Positions 22,879-36,500 of a stretch of 64,000 bases of DNA are shown here, piece after piece (the first letter of the stretch is position 1; each line of letters opens with the position of its first letter). Position numbers and translations under genes: made by a program. Origin of the DNA: Beaufortia kweichowensis (taxonomy: Eukaryota; Chordata; Actinopteri; Cypriniformes; Gastromyzontidae). The stretch lies in contig CM032794.1 of assembly GCA_019155185.1 (NCBI GenBank), positions 17,416,946 through 17,480,945 of the forward strand, read 5' to 3'. The notes below the pieces were generated by a model, which saw nothing but the letters and a program-made list of their open reading frames with translations, was not told the origin of the DNA and searched no databases.

Positions 22879-25800
22879 TCAACATTTGTTTCCAGGAGAC
22901 ACAATGTCTCTGTGATAAAATGCAGGATTCCAGAACTCCTGCAGTGTGGGCACATATGTGCCATTCTTTGTTTTGCAATAGTGCTGAGTGAACACCTGAT
23001 AAACAAAGGGGAAAAATCGTCACATGAAATTATACAGTGGCATAATGGTGGCATTCTGGTCTAAACCTCAGTTACAATTTCAGCTAGAACATAGACTCCA
23101 TTTAAACTTTGTTTTGTTGTGCAATTGTAGATATTTGCACTACTTGAGATTGCCATACATCTAATTAATACTAATCATCAGAAAAATGAGAACCCATTTC
23201 AATTTCCTATAATATGAAATGTATACAGTTATATAGGCCACGCACACACTGCAAGTTTTGGAAATGATGATTGTGTTTACATGTGGAAACAACTAAATGA
23301 TTGTTACATGTATATATAAAAAAGATGAATTAACAAAGATGCGGCACTGCGATTACTATGAATGCAACGGTCAATATGTCGCCAAGCAACACACATCATT
23401 GATACCAACTGATGGCTGGCATAGTGGTAACCATAGCAACACTGTACTCTCTCACACAGTTATAAATAAGAAACATATGTTCAAAGTTTTAGGTTGAAGT
23501 GGATGATATAGTATCTTGCACATGGGTGTTAGTTGGTATATGCGCGTGTGTGCATAACAGTGTGCATGCTCTGATGCAATACAGTCAACAAGCCGCTAAG
23601 CTTTCATAGCCAGCTGATGCTTTGTTTTCCATAAAATATAAAATATATGTTGGTTGTATAATTTTTCAAAAATATATTCTAATATCATTTAAATGGGCTT
23701 TAGAAAACTAAATATTGTATCGTATATCGCATTATTTAGCATGCCATCGCATATCACAGTTTTTTTCAATATCGTGCAGCCCTAGTTTTTACCAAATATT
23801 ATCAGTGGCTAGAGAGGCGTGGTGTGGTGTTTATTCTCATTAAGCTGCGGTTTTAAAATCGCATGCTATTCTTTGGACAGTTAGAGTGAATATATTCTGG
23901 TCAAGAGTGTCACATGAGGCACCACAAAGAGCCAATAAACCCACAAAGGGCCTGCGGAGCCAATAAACTCAGCAGGGAGTCAAGCTGCAAGACACCCACC
24001 AGCTTAACGTGAACAGACATATTTATATCAAAATGGGCAAACGAGTCCACACACATACCTTATTATCTTTGATTTGCTAGTACTGCTCCAGAAGAGAGGA
24101 CAGACACATCTCAGACGAGCTGTCAGTGTCCAAAAGAGAATGACGTCACTGTATTTTTAACTACTTGTTAGATCTGTACACAGTACTGAAAACTCTGTTG
24201 TCACTGCATAAAAGCAAACATTAGACAAACACATTTCACAAACGCATTTATCTGCAGTGTGTACGTGGCCACAGGCAACTGCTATATCTGAAACACGAAC
24301 AATCTTTGGCCTGAACCTTTGGTGGATTTCGAATTATTCCTGATTCTTATATAGGCTAACTACTACCTCATTATGTGTTATAATCATTACAAACCTTTCT
24401 CTTCACTTTCTCTGATCTCTCATCCTCAGAATCGATTACGATATCATCAGTTGATTCAGTTATGGAAGATGGCGTTTCTGAAGTAGACAAAAATTGTGTG
24501 ATCGTAACAGTAGTTATTCGACTACTGTAACAGTTCAAAAATTATTTACTGAACTAGAAATTAATGTTTACCTGGACTTGCCATTGGAAAACGCAGAACA
24601 GGGGGAATACATGGAGAGCAAGTTGAGGACCTTAAAGAACATATAATTTAGACAAATGTCATAATAAACATTACCTCACACAACATAACAAAAAAAAAAT
24701 GTGTATTTGCATAGTGAAAAAGTACAATATTAATTTTTTAACATTCTACTCTGGTTCTCTTACAGTTTATTGATCGTGTCCGCAAGGTACTTCTCAGGCG
24801 TCGGAGTCCGATCAATAAATTTTCTTTTCCGGGTCACCGAGTGACTGTTTTCCACTGTGGATGTGTCATTTGTTTGACATGGAGATCTTATAACTTCTTG
24901 CTCATCAGACAGATGGTTCAGGTGGACAGGTAGACTGTCAACGCTGATGTTTAATCTGGGAATAACAACTCTTACATGGCGCTTCATACAAGAAACAAGA
25001 AGAACACTTACATCTGCCTCTTCTTGGGATTTTCTCATAGCTGAATTTCTCCCAACATCTCCCTCTTTTTTCTTTGTCGTCTTTTTATTTTGTACGTTTT
25101 CTTGCTCGCTACTTCTTTCGCTATCACTTTTATTGCTGTCGTTCTCTTCTTCTACTTCACTGCCTGATGACTGACTGATAACTGTGACCAACATATTCCC
25201 AACATACTCCTCTTCTGAATTTTTCTGCAAAATTGTCGGTTTAGAAGATGATCTGGCCCTGGTGTTTACTGATATCTTTGAAGCCGGTTCAGCTTCTTTT
25301 GCTAAACTGGATGCTGCTTTCTTATTGGGTAAGTTGTTTTGGAGACTATGATTGGAAATTGACCCAATCACAGGTTCAAGCTGTGACAGAGCTACTTTTG
25401 CTGATCTACGAGTGGTTCTAGCCAGTGACGGGGCAGGACTTATGATGTGGTTAGATGTGGGTGTTGATTCTGATTGGATTGTCTGCTGCACTCTGCCAGA
25501 GAGAGGGATGGAAAGGGATGATAGGATCGAGTCACCAGTAGAGGACAGAATAGATGCTGAGACAGAGAGTCACATAAAAACCGACAAAACAGGGAGGGAC
25601 AGAAAAGAAAGATGTCAGTAAATTTAAGTTGAAACATTGAACAACTAGTTGATTGTTGTCGGCTCCCAAAAATACCTGATCCGAGGTGCCCGAGGCATTT
25701 TTCATGTTGCAGAAGAGTCCTGAGGAGCTGGGGCTGTGACGCATTACGAGCACACTCCTCCAGAACAGCAGGGGCAGCGCTAAGCCATGAGACTGTCTGA

Positions 25801-28186
25801 AATGTACAAGATTTGTTTTACTGTTGTTTAATACTGTCCTGTATAACTACACCACTGACAAACAGCAGAAACATTTATTATCTGCAAGTGCTAACATGAC
25901 AGGACAATAATAAATATGGGAATTCTTTTGAACTGAAGGACTGTACCTGAGCAAGGTCTGGAACAGGTAAGAGTTGATCCAATCTGATTAAAAGCTCCCA
26001 AAGTAGCTTCTCTAGACTGGCCATGTAGTTTTCTCCATACTGTTGATGAAAATCCTCCTGGATTCAACATAGCAAAAAGTCTGTATTAGTTGTCAAATGG
26101 CCGATACTAATAACTAAAGTTGGGTGTAAAAGGGTGGTAAATTACACTTATTTTCTGTGAATACAATTTAATGACAACAATTGAGATTAAACAGAAATGT
26201 CCATAGGTCTTTTAAGAACTGACAAGAGTAAGAGTTAAAAATCTAATTGGTAATTGGCTAGACAGACATGGTTATTGGTCATTGACTATAGCTTTAAAAT
26301 TAGTGGTAGACTGATATTAGTGGTAGAGGATTATCGCCTTATAAATAATTGTGATTTATAATCTGTTTAGTGGCTTAGACAATTATTACAATGAATTGTT
26401 ATACAAACTGTCATAAATTTTTTGTGCTTTATTAAATAATTGTCACAAAATTTTTGTAATTGTTAAATAATTATTAATAAATTCTGTTAATAATTAAAAA
26501 TATATATTTTTAAATCATAAGATTTAGACACCATAAGAGAAGAGCATAGCTATGTCTTGAGCATAACACTGTGTCCTAACCACAATGCGATCCCGCAACA
26601 TGCAATTAAAGGTCTCTTTTTCATATTAATCAGAGTTTTTGTCCTAGCCCGCCATGACAGCAACATGCTCCGAGTGACACTGGTTTCTGTTTTAGAAACT
26701 GTTTCTATTTCTGTGACATCACTGCTCACAGCTCCGCCTACACAGCTATCTCATTCGATAAAAGTTCTGCATCTCATAAATATTATTTATTAAGCATAGA
26801 TGAGGAAAGACTGATTATAGAAGTTCTAGTTTGTGTGTGCAATAACTGATTGATCGATTATCTAAATTGTGGTTAAGTCAAATAACTGTAACCAGAGAAT
26901 TATTTAATAATTGTGACAGCCCTAATTGGAGTGAAAGTTGGGGTTACCAGGCATTTAGCATAAAAGTCTTCTTTCTGATTACCTTGAAGAATTGTCGTCT
27001 GGCAGCTGGGTTCTTTAGAAGAGAGTGTACCAGGGTGTGGAAATTGTGTTTAGCTTCCTCCACTTTCTGGTCCTTCCTCTGTACATAAGAGAAACTGCAA
27101 TTACTGCTATGTGTGTGTATAGATGAATAAATAAATGAATGCAACTACTGTGAAGTTGTAAGCAAAAAAGATGGATGAGACGAGCAAAAAAAACAGGTTT
27201 GGGCTGAACTCACTCTTCTGTTGGCATTGGAGGATGTTTGTAGCTTTTCTAATTCCTGAATGACATGTTCAGCATCAGGAGGATCAGACTGATGAAGTTC
27301 TTCCAAGATCAACTTCACATGACAAGTAGAATAATTTAAAAGGAGATGAAAAGAGATGCCATCATTAAACCACAAGTAACAGGAAAATGTAGTCTGAAAA
27401 AATGCAATGGACAATTAACTGCCTATGTATTTACAATCAATAATTGTAAAAAAGGAGGAGGAAGAGCTTTAAGTGTTAAGCTTTAAGTAATTGAATTACC
27501 AGTGCACGCAAACCCATTGAAAGCCTGGTCTGATGCCTATAATGAAGCAACCCAGGTACAGTTTCACAAATTAATGTCACAGTCTCGTCCAGTTTCCTAT
27601 AATGCACTGCATCCCTTTGCTGCATAACCTTCCACATGGATGCAGACACAAGATGCAGAGGTGGAGCTATAAGCCTGAGGGCTGACAGAGGTAGAGATGC
27701 ATCTGTTCCAAAAGAAGCATATTTACATCATCACACCATCAATGAAAAACAACGGTCTTAAATCTTATTTTAAATCAACATTTAGAACACAAATAAGAAA
27801 ACATTTTGAGTTTTCCATTAAATATAGCATTGCTAAGACGCCTGCATAAATGTTAGGACAAATAAGAATTTACTTGAAACTGCTTGTTTGCAAATCTGAC
27901 GTTTAATAGATGATGTGTAACATTTAGAAACCTGCTTACTTGTTATGTTATTGTGTATTGTCAATTGGTTTTGTATTGTTTCACGGGCACAAGTATTTAA
28001 TCTCAAAAGAATATTTTTACCCTTTATGATAGCACATAACAAAGACAGAAAAGTGATGTCCATACGAAAAGATAATAACAGTTACACAGCAACATAGCTC
28101 CCTGTTACTCTTCCTTTGTTGTTAATTAATTAAAGGCTACATTACATGGACTCACCTTCACCCTTGGAGTTCTTCGATGTCTTCAT
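22879..28186 (-). CDS. tinf2: TERF1-interacting nuclear factor 2 (TIN2, shelterin)
   Basis: Ten in-phase exons: 28156-28186, 27500-27702, 27214-27312, 26983-27078, 25947-26057, 25676-25796, 24764-25556, 24572-24630, 24395-24477 and 22879-22995; 570 aa for the long form. TIN2 links TRF1, TRF2 and TPP1 at telomeres. Exons 2-6 form the TIN2 TRFH-like domain (SALRLIAPPL, VPGLLHYRHQTRLSMGL, LILEELHQ, QQYGENYMASLEKLLWELL), matching human TIN2 residue by residue in places. The long exon is low complexity with acidic and basic patches. Exons 9-10 contain DDIVIDSEDE and KTKNGTYVPTLQEFW, counterparts of the human C-terminal block (VLDSDEEE, KTKFDTLIPTL). If the donor at 24763/24762 is not used, the frame stops at 24760, giving a 485-aa short form. 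I see no exact F-x-L-x-P TRF1-binding motif. Confidence 0.92.
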
Positions 28187-29517
28187 CTTCTTGACAGTCT
28201 AGAAAACAAAGAGATCAAGAGTTTTACAAACGGGTTATTCTTTACCCAGTTAAACGGTTTCGCCTATACAGCAAACACACTCATCTACAACATTCTTACG
28301 GTAAACAGCAATTGTAACAACTAAGTGATAGCAATCTACTGTAGTCTGTGTATAATCTATGGTCATTTACAAGAAACTGGACATACGGCAGTAAAAACGA
28401 GACCGTCAATATCGAAATAACACAGCGGCGAAATCCGCTTCTCGTGCCAAAGTGACGAAATACTGTTTCCGGTGTGAAGTATGCTAAAAATCCCATTGTG
28501 TTAGTTGACAAATGTTTTTGAGACAACCGTTTTTTATTTCTATGAATGACATTTATGAATGTTTTTAAACATAATTTGTTTTTAGAATGTAAGTGTATAA
28601 AGGTGTGTAATTTTTTTACGTAAACAGACAATTTTGCAGAAAAATTCAGAAGAGGAGTATTTTGGGAATATGTTGGTCATAGTTATCAGTCAGTCATCAG
28701 GCAGTGAAGTAAAAAAAGACGACAGCGATAAAAGTTTTTTTATTTTTATGAATGACAGTATTGTGGTTAGACCTTAAACATGTTTTTTTTAAACATATTT
28801 TTGTTTTTAAAATATAAGTGGGTAAATGTCTCATTGCTTATCACAGTGAAGTGGAGTTGTATGAATTTTCAAAATAAAAGTCTATCCTTTTTTTGAAATT
28901 TCCAGTCGTAATTTTTATTGCACATTTTAGGTTAAGTTTACATTACATACATTTATGCATTTGGCAGACGCTTTTATCCAAAGCGACTTACAAGCTAAAG
29001 CTAAGGCCATGCTCTAACCACTGAGCTACAGGAAGTTAATTTCAGACAAATTTTGAAGGTAACATAAGAGTGAACCGAGGTCTTACAACAGTGTAATAGT
29101 ATTCACGCTAATTATGACTGTATAAAAACTTACTACAAAATTATACTATAAAAACTTGCACCTATGTCTAGTAAAGATTAAGGTGATTCAGTTAGATGCT
29201 TTGGATTTGAATCCACAGCCTCAGAATCAAAGAGTCAGTTCATTTAGGGGTTGACACCCACCGCACTTACATCATTCATACCATTGCTTCTATAGTCATG
29301 GAAGAGACCTTGCCCAGTGACACATACTATCAGACTAATCATCCAGCTAAGTCGAAGTCCACTTGGCCACAACAACAGTACACATTTTTCTAAAAGATAT
29401 TCTCTACCTGCTGTGACTCAATATCACCAGTTTACTTGAAACTGTCATTTTAGGGAACTGTTAACAACTAAAACAAACTAATTAGACAGACAGTTGAAGT
29501 GAACTACAGCACATACC
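28187..29517. other. Head-to-head intergenic region between tinf2 and cideb
   Basis: It should contain the tinf2 promoter (a slightly GC-richer spot with gcggcgaaatccgcttctcg at about 28420-28445) and the cideb promoter. Between them is a SINE (28935-29037). AT-rich stretches at 28520-28620 and 28730-28810 look like a local duplication, since both carry tttatgaatgac and a tttttaaacata-like run. No exon recognised. Confidence 0.5.
28935..29037 (-). mobile_element. tRNA-derived SINE fragment
   Basis: On the minus strand it reads tgtagctcagtggttagagc (tRNA-like A box) at about 29033-29014. It continues into a tail with gtcgctttggataaaagcgt and ctgccaaatgcataaatgta. The B box is missing, so it is an internally deleted copy. 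The same tail occurs at about 49000 and 60735. Confidence 0.7.
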
Positions 29518-32391
29518 ATGATGGAAACAACATCCTCTCTGTTAAAGTAAGTATACAGGCATACCAATATCAATTTGTGGATATTCAGTATTGTTAGTTA
29601 TGCATTTATCTTCCGAAGTATGCTGTGAACCTTCCTAGACATATTCGTTAACATTGACCAAGTTTAAATATGTATATCGTTAGAAAATGTCTATCGTTTT
29701 ATTTAAATAGTTTTCTCAGTGTGTATCCTTAGTCTTCAAACTTTGGACTTTAGCCGCTCTTTCACAATACATTTGTTTTACTCCATCAATAGCTCTTTCA
29801 ATGATATCTAAACAGCATACAGTGTGATTACAGTTGTAAGCCATGTGTTGTATGTGCTCCTTTTTTTGATCAGATAGGCTATACCAACGTTATGGATATG
29901 ACATTTTCATCTTAAAATACAAATTCTTATTACTAATATATTTAACCATCTGTTTATATTTTCATTTCGTTATGAGTTCAGACTTAAAAGAATTTCAGTC
30001 TTTACAGATGAAAGGAAATATAACTCCCAACAAATGGAGAAGAGATGACTAAGAATATTACATTTTTTAGTTTTAAAAGAAAATTATTTATTTTATTTTT
30101 ATGTGCACATTTAGGACCCTGTCTGTGAAAACCAAGCTAAGGTCTCAAAATCAAATAATTATATAACATCATATAACAACATAAACATCAAAGTTTTACC
30201 AATAAATATCACTATAATCTTTGCCATTACTCAGCCAATATTAAATTTAGAGTATATTGTCACAGAATGTATGGACCATTATGGAAAATTCTGAGAGCAG
30301 CTCTTGCCTAACTATGGAAAGTAATGCTTTAAAAATTAAAAAAGCTTCGCGAACTTTGAGAGAGACCTCACAAGGGTATTTAAGCCAAATATCCAAATCT
30401 GAGTATGGTGTAACAACTAGGCGGCGTATGAAGAAACCTTTACAGCTTTTTTTCATGGTAAGAGTAACATTTGCATGAAATTGCCCAGATCTGAAATAGT
30501 AAGTGATCTTCTTTTCTAACAAAACCAACCATGTCCTCTCATTCAGTCTCTGTTTTTTATTCAGGTCAATGTCTAGACGGGTTTGGCCTGCTCCTCAGCG
30601 TCCATTCAAAGTGTGTTCCTGGAACAGAGAGACTAAAAAAGGGGTCACTGCAGGTACTTTAGAAGAGCTCAAAGAGAAGGTAAGCAAAAGTAAGAAAACA
30701 GAAGCGTATGTGGTTATTTATTAGCATGAATCAAAAAAACATTTAGTAGCTGCCTAATCTGAATTTAATTGAAATGAACATGTTTCCTGTTTTGTCAATC
30801 AGCAAAGAATATAGACTTTAACACAATAAGCATTTGCGGGATGGTTTTATAATGGAAATATTCTTGCTCAGGGTAATAATGTGGTGTTCATTTTTTCCTC
30901 AGGCAGCCCAGGCTCTCTTGATATCTACTTTGCTGACTTTGGTATGTGAGGAGGATGGGACAGAGGTCGAGTCAGATGAGTTTTTCATGGCCCTACCAGA
31001 CAACACTGTTTTCATGGGACTGAAACCTGGAGAGACCTGGAAACCTCACCCTGTATGTGGGTTTATTTTTATAAAATTATTTGTTTTTAGTAAATGTCTA
31101 CTTAAAGACATCACTCAACTGTGTATCTGTAACTGTATCATCAGCATTTAACATCATCACATATCACAGCAACAAACAACTCTTTATATTGGATATTTAT
31201 ATATGTGTGCTATGCCTATCAGTGTTATAGCATCATGCTGGGATTGGGTAATAGACTATGCATCATGTACATTATCTATTAATTTGTATGCATGTTGTGC
31301 AAGGAACCAAGTCAACTGATCATTTTGTGAGTCCTCCAGCTGTGTCCATTATGTCTATTCACTAAAAAAGAATTTTGCTACTTGTAAAGTAGCAAAATTG
31401 TCCATACTTAAGTACTTAATTTATTTCAACACAATTGTTCAGTCATCAAACTTAATCCATTCAAGTTGGGACTACATGAATGGTGAAATATTTGTGTTAA
31501 ATATTTGTTGTTAAATTTGTTGAAACTGGTCAGAGGATTTCCAGTTCACCGCATGCTTTGCACAAGACTGCATTCTGAGAGTATTTTTAGTTTCAATTAA
31601 GTGTTGTTTTATGTATTTTTCTGTAAAGAGGAAGACATGTTAGTGATTATTATTCATTTATGTTTGAGATTTAGAGTTTTGGAGTTACCATTATTCACAA
31701 GAGCGGTGCATGTGTATAGTTTGTAAGAGAATGTGTTTTCAAAACTTAAATTTCCATTTAACTTAATCTATTGTAAAAGATAAATGAAAATGTTATGTTA
31801 TGTTAACTAAAATGATATAAGTTGAGAACTGTCATGCAAAATGTAGAAGTTTCACATATAAATCCTACCGACGTTTTTTTGTAAAGTACGGTATCTTTGC
31901 TTTAATCTCTTCTATCGCTCCTAGTTGCATCAAAGGAGTGGTCATAAACCAGCAGACAACAAGCCAAGGACAGGAAAAGACATTGCTCAAGTCACTTTTG
32001 ATCTTTACCGTATGAGCCCCAAAGATCTGTTTGGCTCACTAAGCGTGAAAGCCACATATCAAGGGCAATACTCTGTCAGTGCAGATTTTCAATGCTTGGG
32101 ACCAAAGAAAGTCCTGAGGTAAACAGGAAGTTATTTCCTCACTTTGTACTGCCATACAGATAGATATTCCATAAATTTGTCATGAACTGATCTTTGTACA
32201 AAGTAACCTTAATCTAGCCATTTTGTTTTTGATCTCTCAGGGAGGCCCTAAAAATCATTTCAACTCTTCTTCATGCTGCTGGTTATCTGCTGATCTCATC
32301 TGCTAATGTCATTCGCCGTGTAATCCAGGGTGCAGATTTCCTTCAGGCTCAACGTGGCAAACCTGTCGCTCACACAGAGTACTGGCGATAA
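29518..32391 (+). CDS. cideb: Cell death activator CIDE-B
   Basis: Five in-phase exons: 29518-29546, 30565-30679, 30903-31052, 31925-32118 and 32241-32391, giving 212 aa (human 219). CIDE proteins are lipid-droplet and ER proteins; CIDEB promotes VLDL lipidation and droplet fusion in liver. The CIDE-N (CAD) domain spans about residues 15-95 (RRVWPAPQRPFKVCSWNRE, TLVCEEDGTEVESDEFF, FMGLKPGETW). The CIDE-C part has DIAQVTFDLYRMSPKDLFGS, LSVKATYQGQYSVSADFQ and LGPKKVLREAL. These match CIDEB rather than CIDEA or CIDEC in my memory, and the neighbours tinf2, dhrs4 and homez agree with the CIDEB locus. The start is in exon 1 (MMETTSSLLK), which joins in phase; the internal ATG in exon 2 is an alternative. 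AATAAA is at 32730-32735. Confidence 0.92.
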
Positions 32392-33521
32392 ACTGTGAGA
32401 TGTAATTGAAGAGATAAATCTGAGATAATAAACGTTGTAAACGGAAAGAGGTTTATCTGAAATTGTAGGGACTCTTTCTAGACACTGATTTGTGCTTACG
32501 CCGTTCCATTTGTAGGCTTTCATTTTGTCTATGGAGAGTTTTAATGGAAAATGACAATACTTTCCACCAGGAGGATGCTTTTATTTCAATGAAAACAGAT
32601 TTTTAAGACTCATTTTTGGTTCCATAGTAGTCCAGGACTTTTGCAAAAATTGATTCTATGGTTTTGACCTTTTCTGTAAATCCTATAAATATTTACTGTT
32701 TTATATTATAGACTACTGTATGAAATGTAAATAAAAAACTTGGAAGTGTTGTTATGACAGTTAATTTGTGAGTAGAAAATTACTTAATGTATGAAAACAA
32801 TTTTAAATGTTTTTAAAATCAATTTATTAAAACCAAATTTGTACAAAAAGCTTGAGCACAAAAAGACAGTCTTTCTAGTCAGCTCACTCAATGCATAGAC
32901 TAAATATGGTCATATAAGACTACAATATTTTATTTATTCTTAATGTAGAAAAGACCACAGGTACCCTGGTTGGGGAACATTATTGAGAACATAAATTAGT
33001 ATTTTAATTTTAGCACACTGTTTTTATGAAAGGATCCTTATCGAAGACAAAACTGTGTAGAGCACTGTGGGTCTAAAGGTGGGTCAAAATGACCTTTGTA
33101 AAGCAAACATCTACATGTCCAAGCTCGATGTGCAACCTAATAAACATGCACTCGCTCTGCTGAAACACACAGAGAATCACAATGAATATAACTCTGATTA
33201 AACAAGCTACAAAACAAAATACATTTTACAGTAATTCAGTGCATAGCTGCACAGAGTTTTGTTTTGATTACTTTTCTAATACTTAATATTTGTGATTCAA
33301 GTAAGATGCTTGGTTTAGACACACATTGCATTGCATAACATCTTGTGAGGGAGGTTCTACAAGGCCCTGGATCACAGCAATAATTTGGTGGTGAAGATGA
33401 TAAGGAGGTTAAGGGTGAAAAAATGTTTAACTTTTTGAGTAACATCTTTGGCAGTGACATGGAATTCAATTTCCATCTACACACCTACAAATGCTTTTAC
33501 AAAGTGACTTCGCTTCTAAGG
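32392..33521. other. Converging 3' UTRs of cideb and homez
   Basis: The cideb poly(A) signal AATAAA is at 32730-32735 (plus). The homez signal (tttatt, minus AATAAA) is at 32823-32828. Only about 90 bp separate the two signals. No coding exon. Confidence 0.65.
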
Positions 33522-36500
33522 TCAAAGTTCACCCTCGGTCAATGCTGAAGTACTTCCCCTAAAAAGCTCATTCCATGTTGTTGCTTCACCACTGCCACTT
33601 CCATTAATGAAAGTAGAATCCCCCAAATCCAACCCAGAGCTTATGCCATCTAGTAAAATTCTGCTCCGTGAATTCTTCCCGCCCCTTCTCTGCTGTTGCA
33701 TTATGACAGCTATGATGCGATGTCTCTCCTGCGCAGTCATCCAGCGCATATGATTGTGCTTGACATGGTAACGGGTGTCTCCATACCATTGAATAATCTC
33801 TGTCTTTGTCAGGCCCGTTTTCTGCTGGAGAATCAAGTAGTCATCATTTGTGGGCCACTGGCAATGAAGGAAGCTTTGTCTCAATATTTCCAACTGTTCT
33901 CTTGTTTTCTTACGAAGTCGCACATTTGGTTCAACCCGGCCTTGCGGGAATGACGAAGAGAGAGGAGAGGCTGCGAGGTCTGCAGAGGATTGTTTAACAG
34001 AACTTTTGTTTTTATCAAACTCACCTTCATCACTTATTTCCTGTCTGGTCTCATTTGATTGGTCGGCTGCCACCTCTTTATCATTCACACTCACATCTAC
34101 CTCAAACTGTGCCTCAGCGTTATCCGCCTCGTCATTGCTATTGAAACCGCCTTTAGGTACAAGACTGTCCTCAGAGTTCTGTTGATCTTGCTGCAATGAA
34201 TGATTGTGCTTTGCTAGTTTTGTCAGCCAAGCTCGGCCATTCTTGCGAAGCTGGTAGCGGCTGTCGGCAAACCATTTCCGAATTTCACGGCGATTAAGTC
34301 CAGTCGATCTTTGGAGCCGTTGGACTTCGACGTCAGAGGGCCAAGACTTCCGTACAAAACTGCGGCGCAGGGCCATGAGTTGAGCTTTCGATTTTTTTCC
34401 TGGAAAAATTTGGAAAGACTGAGTGAGTGGGTGTGGTTCTGAATGGTACTGAGCTGTTGTGTGTTGGTCATTCATAATCACGTATGATGATTGACCATAG
34501 GCATCAAAAACCTGGACTTCAGTACTGTGAGAGGGTACATTTCTATTGTCACTGTGTAAATTCATCTGAGGAACTTGGGATAAAGGTTGAAGACCATTAC
34601 TGAACACAACATTTGAAGCGAGCAACTGCTGACCACGATGGTGGGATTGGGAAGTATTATTATTCTGACTAACACCGAAGCGGTGTCGGTCATTGGTGGT
34701 GTGCATAGGGATGGTGCTGTGGGTTGTGTGGTGTCTATGTTCGATATGGGCGTCCGCCATGGACGGATGTTTAAAGCTCTTCTGCTCCTTTTCCCGCATC
34801 TCGTGCTCCTCATCGTTGACCTCCTCACATTCCCTGGGTACTGTTTGTTTCTGAATGTGCCAAAGCTTGCTTCGCGTTTCTTGTATGTCGTCGTCACCCC
34901 AGCTGATTCCATAGCGTACCCGCTGCATCATAAACCACGCTTTTACTCTGTCAGGTGGTAATGCACACTTTCGGGCTAGAGCGCTCGCCTCCTGTGGCGT
35001 GGGGTAGGGGAATGCGTTAAACGCTTCTACAAGATCAGACACTGCATCCAGCTCGTGGATCTGTTCTGAACGCACCCAGATAAGCTTCAACCCCTCTGAG
35101 ACCAAAGGCAGACAGATCAGGTTGGTCTGGTTATGGGTTGATGTTCCAGAGGATAGAGTATGCCTTTTGTGGCATGCAGGCTTAGACCCTGAAGAGCAGT
35201 GGGATATCTCCTGAGATAATACAGGGGATGAGCTGCGCATGGCTTTGGGAACAGGTGAGACTTCCATTCTCTCTTCCTGTTCCTGCGTCTCTATAGAGGA
35301 TGAGGTCTCATTGAAATCTTCAGGGGTCTTAAGTGAAGCAGATTCAGATCCCTCAGGAGTAACTGACTAACGGGAGTAAGAAACAGAAGTATGAATACAA
35401 AATGCATTAAGGCAACATAAATTTTCTTACTGACATCGCTAAAGCTTAATACACACATTATAACTAATATAGGCTCTGACTACTTACCCCCATTATAATA
35501 ATAGTAAACCTTATCAAAACATTAGAACATTAAAATGTAACACAAATAGAACTATGCAAATGTAAAAAAAGATAATTACAAACAATGCTATAATTTAGCA
35601 TCTTCAAAGTTTACACCGCTTTGTCTAGAATGTGTAAATATCTTCTCTTGGCTTTTACCAACCAGCTTCTTAAGGTATTACCCTAAACTACATATTAAAC
35701 TGGATTAAAAACGTTTCCATTTACACTCTGCTCTTATTAGCTCATTTAATTCATTACTCATCAGTCATGTCATCGATTCGATTTTTTTGAAGAAGCTATT
35801 TATTTCTAAATAAATATTATGGGCCCAACTATTATTTACTAGTATGTGTCAACAAAAGTTGGAATTTAGGAATAAGATCAAAAACATTTCAGTCACTACC
35901 AACAAAGCAACACTTGCTCAGTGTCGTTTAGAAAATGTTTATAACATTTTTGAAATAGTGGTATCATCAAAACCACAAAACAACACAATTGTAACTGTGG
36001 GAATTATGTTGTGACTAAAAACAACCAAAATAAATTATGTCATAATTTAGCATCTTCAAAAGTAGTCACCCTTCATCTAGAAATTGCAGAATCATACTTT
36101 TGGCATTTTATCATCCAGCTTCTTGAGGTCTCAACCTGGGAAAGTTTTTAAAACAGCAATAATGGAATTTGCAATGCAATGGAATCTGTCTGTGCTGGAT
36201 TCTTATTTGCTGCTTTTCATTCAATATTTGGTCAGTTAGTAAAAAGTAAAGAAAAATAAAATTTGTAAATATAATTTTAGTTGTTGGCACAATTATGTTT
36301 TTGTCTAGAAAAGTACTTTCAAACACTGAGATTCACACCTTCAGAGATATTTAAGATTACAAGAAAAAAGTTAGTCAATTGTATCTAAACTTTTGACAGG
36401 TACTGTATTTTGTCTTTAAATGTGTCTAAGTTGTTTTATGCAATAGGCTACTACGTATGTTACGCATAATATTTCACTATTAATACTACTGTAAGTGACA

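Noticed and set aside
22780..23064. Plus-strand frame of 94 codons in the dhrs4-tinf2 interval
   Set aside because: Overlaps the last tinf2 exon on the opposite strand, which has clear TIN2 homology.
30257..30478. 73-codon frame in cideb intron 1, considered as an extra cideb exon
   Set aside because: Exon 1 joins exon 30565 directly in phase, and the frame has no CIDE similarity.
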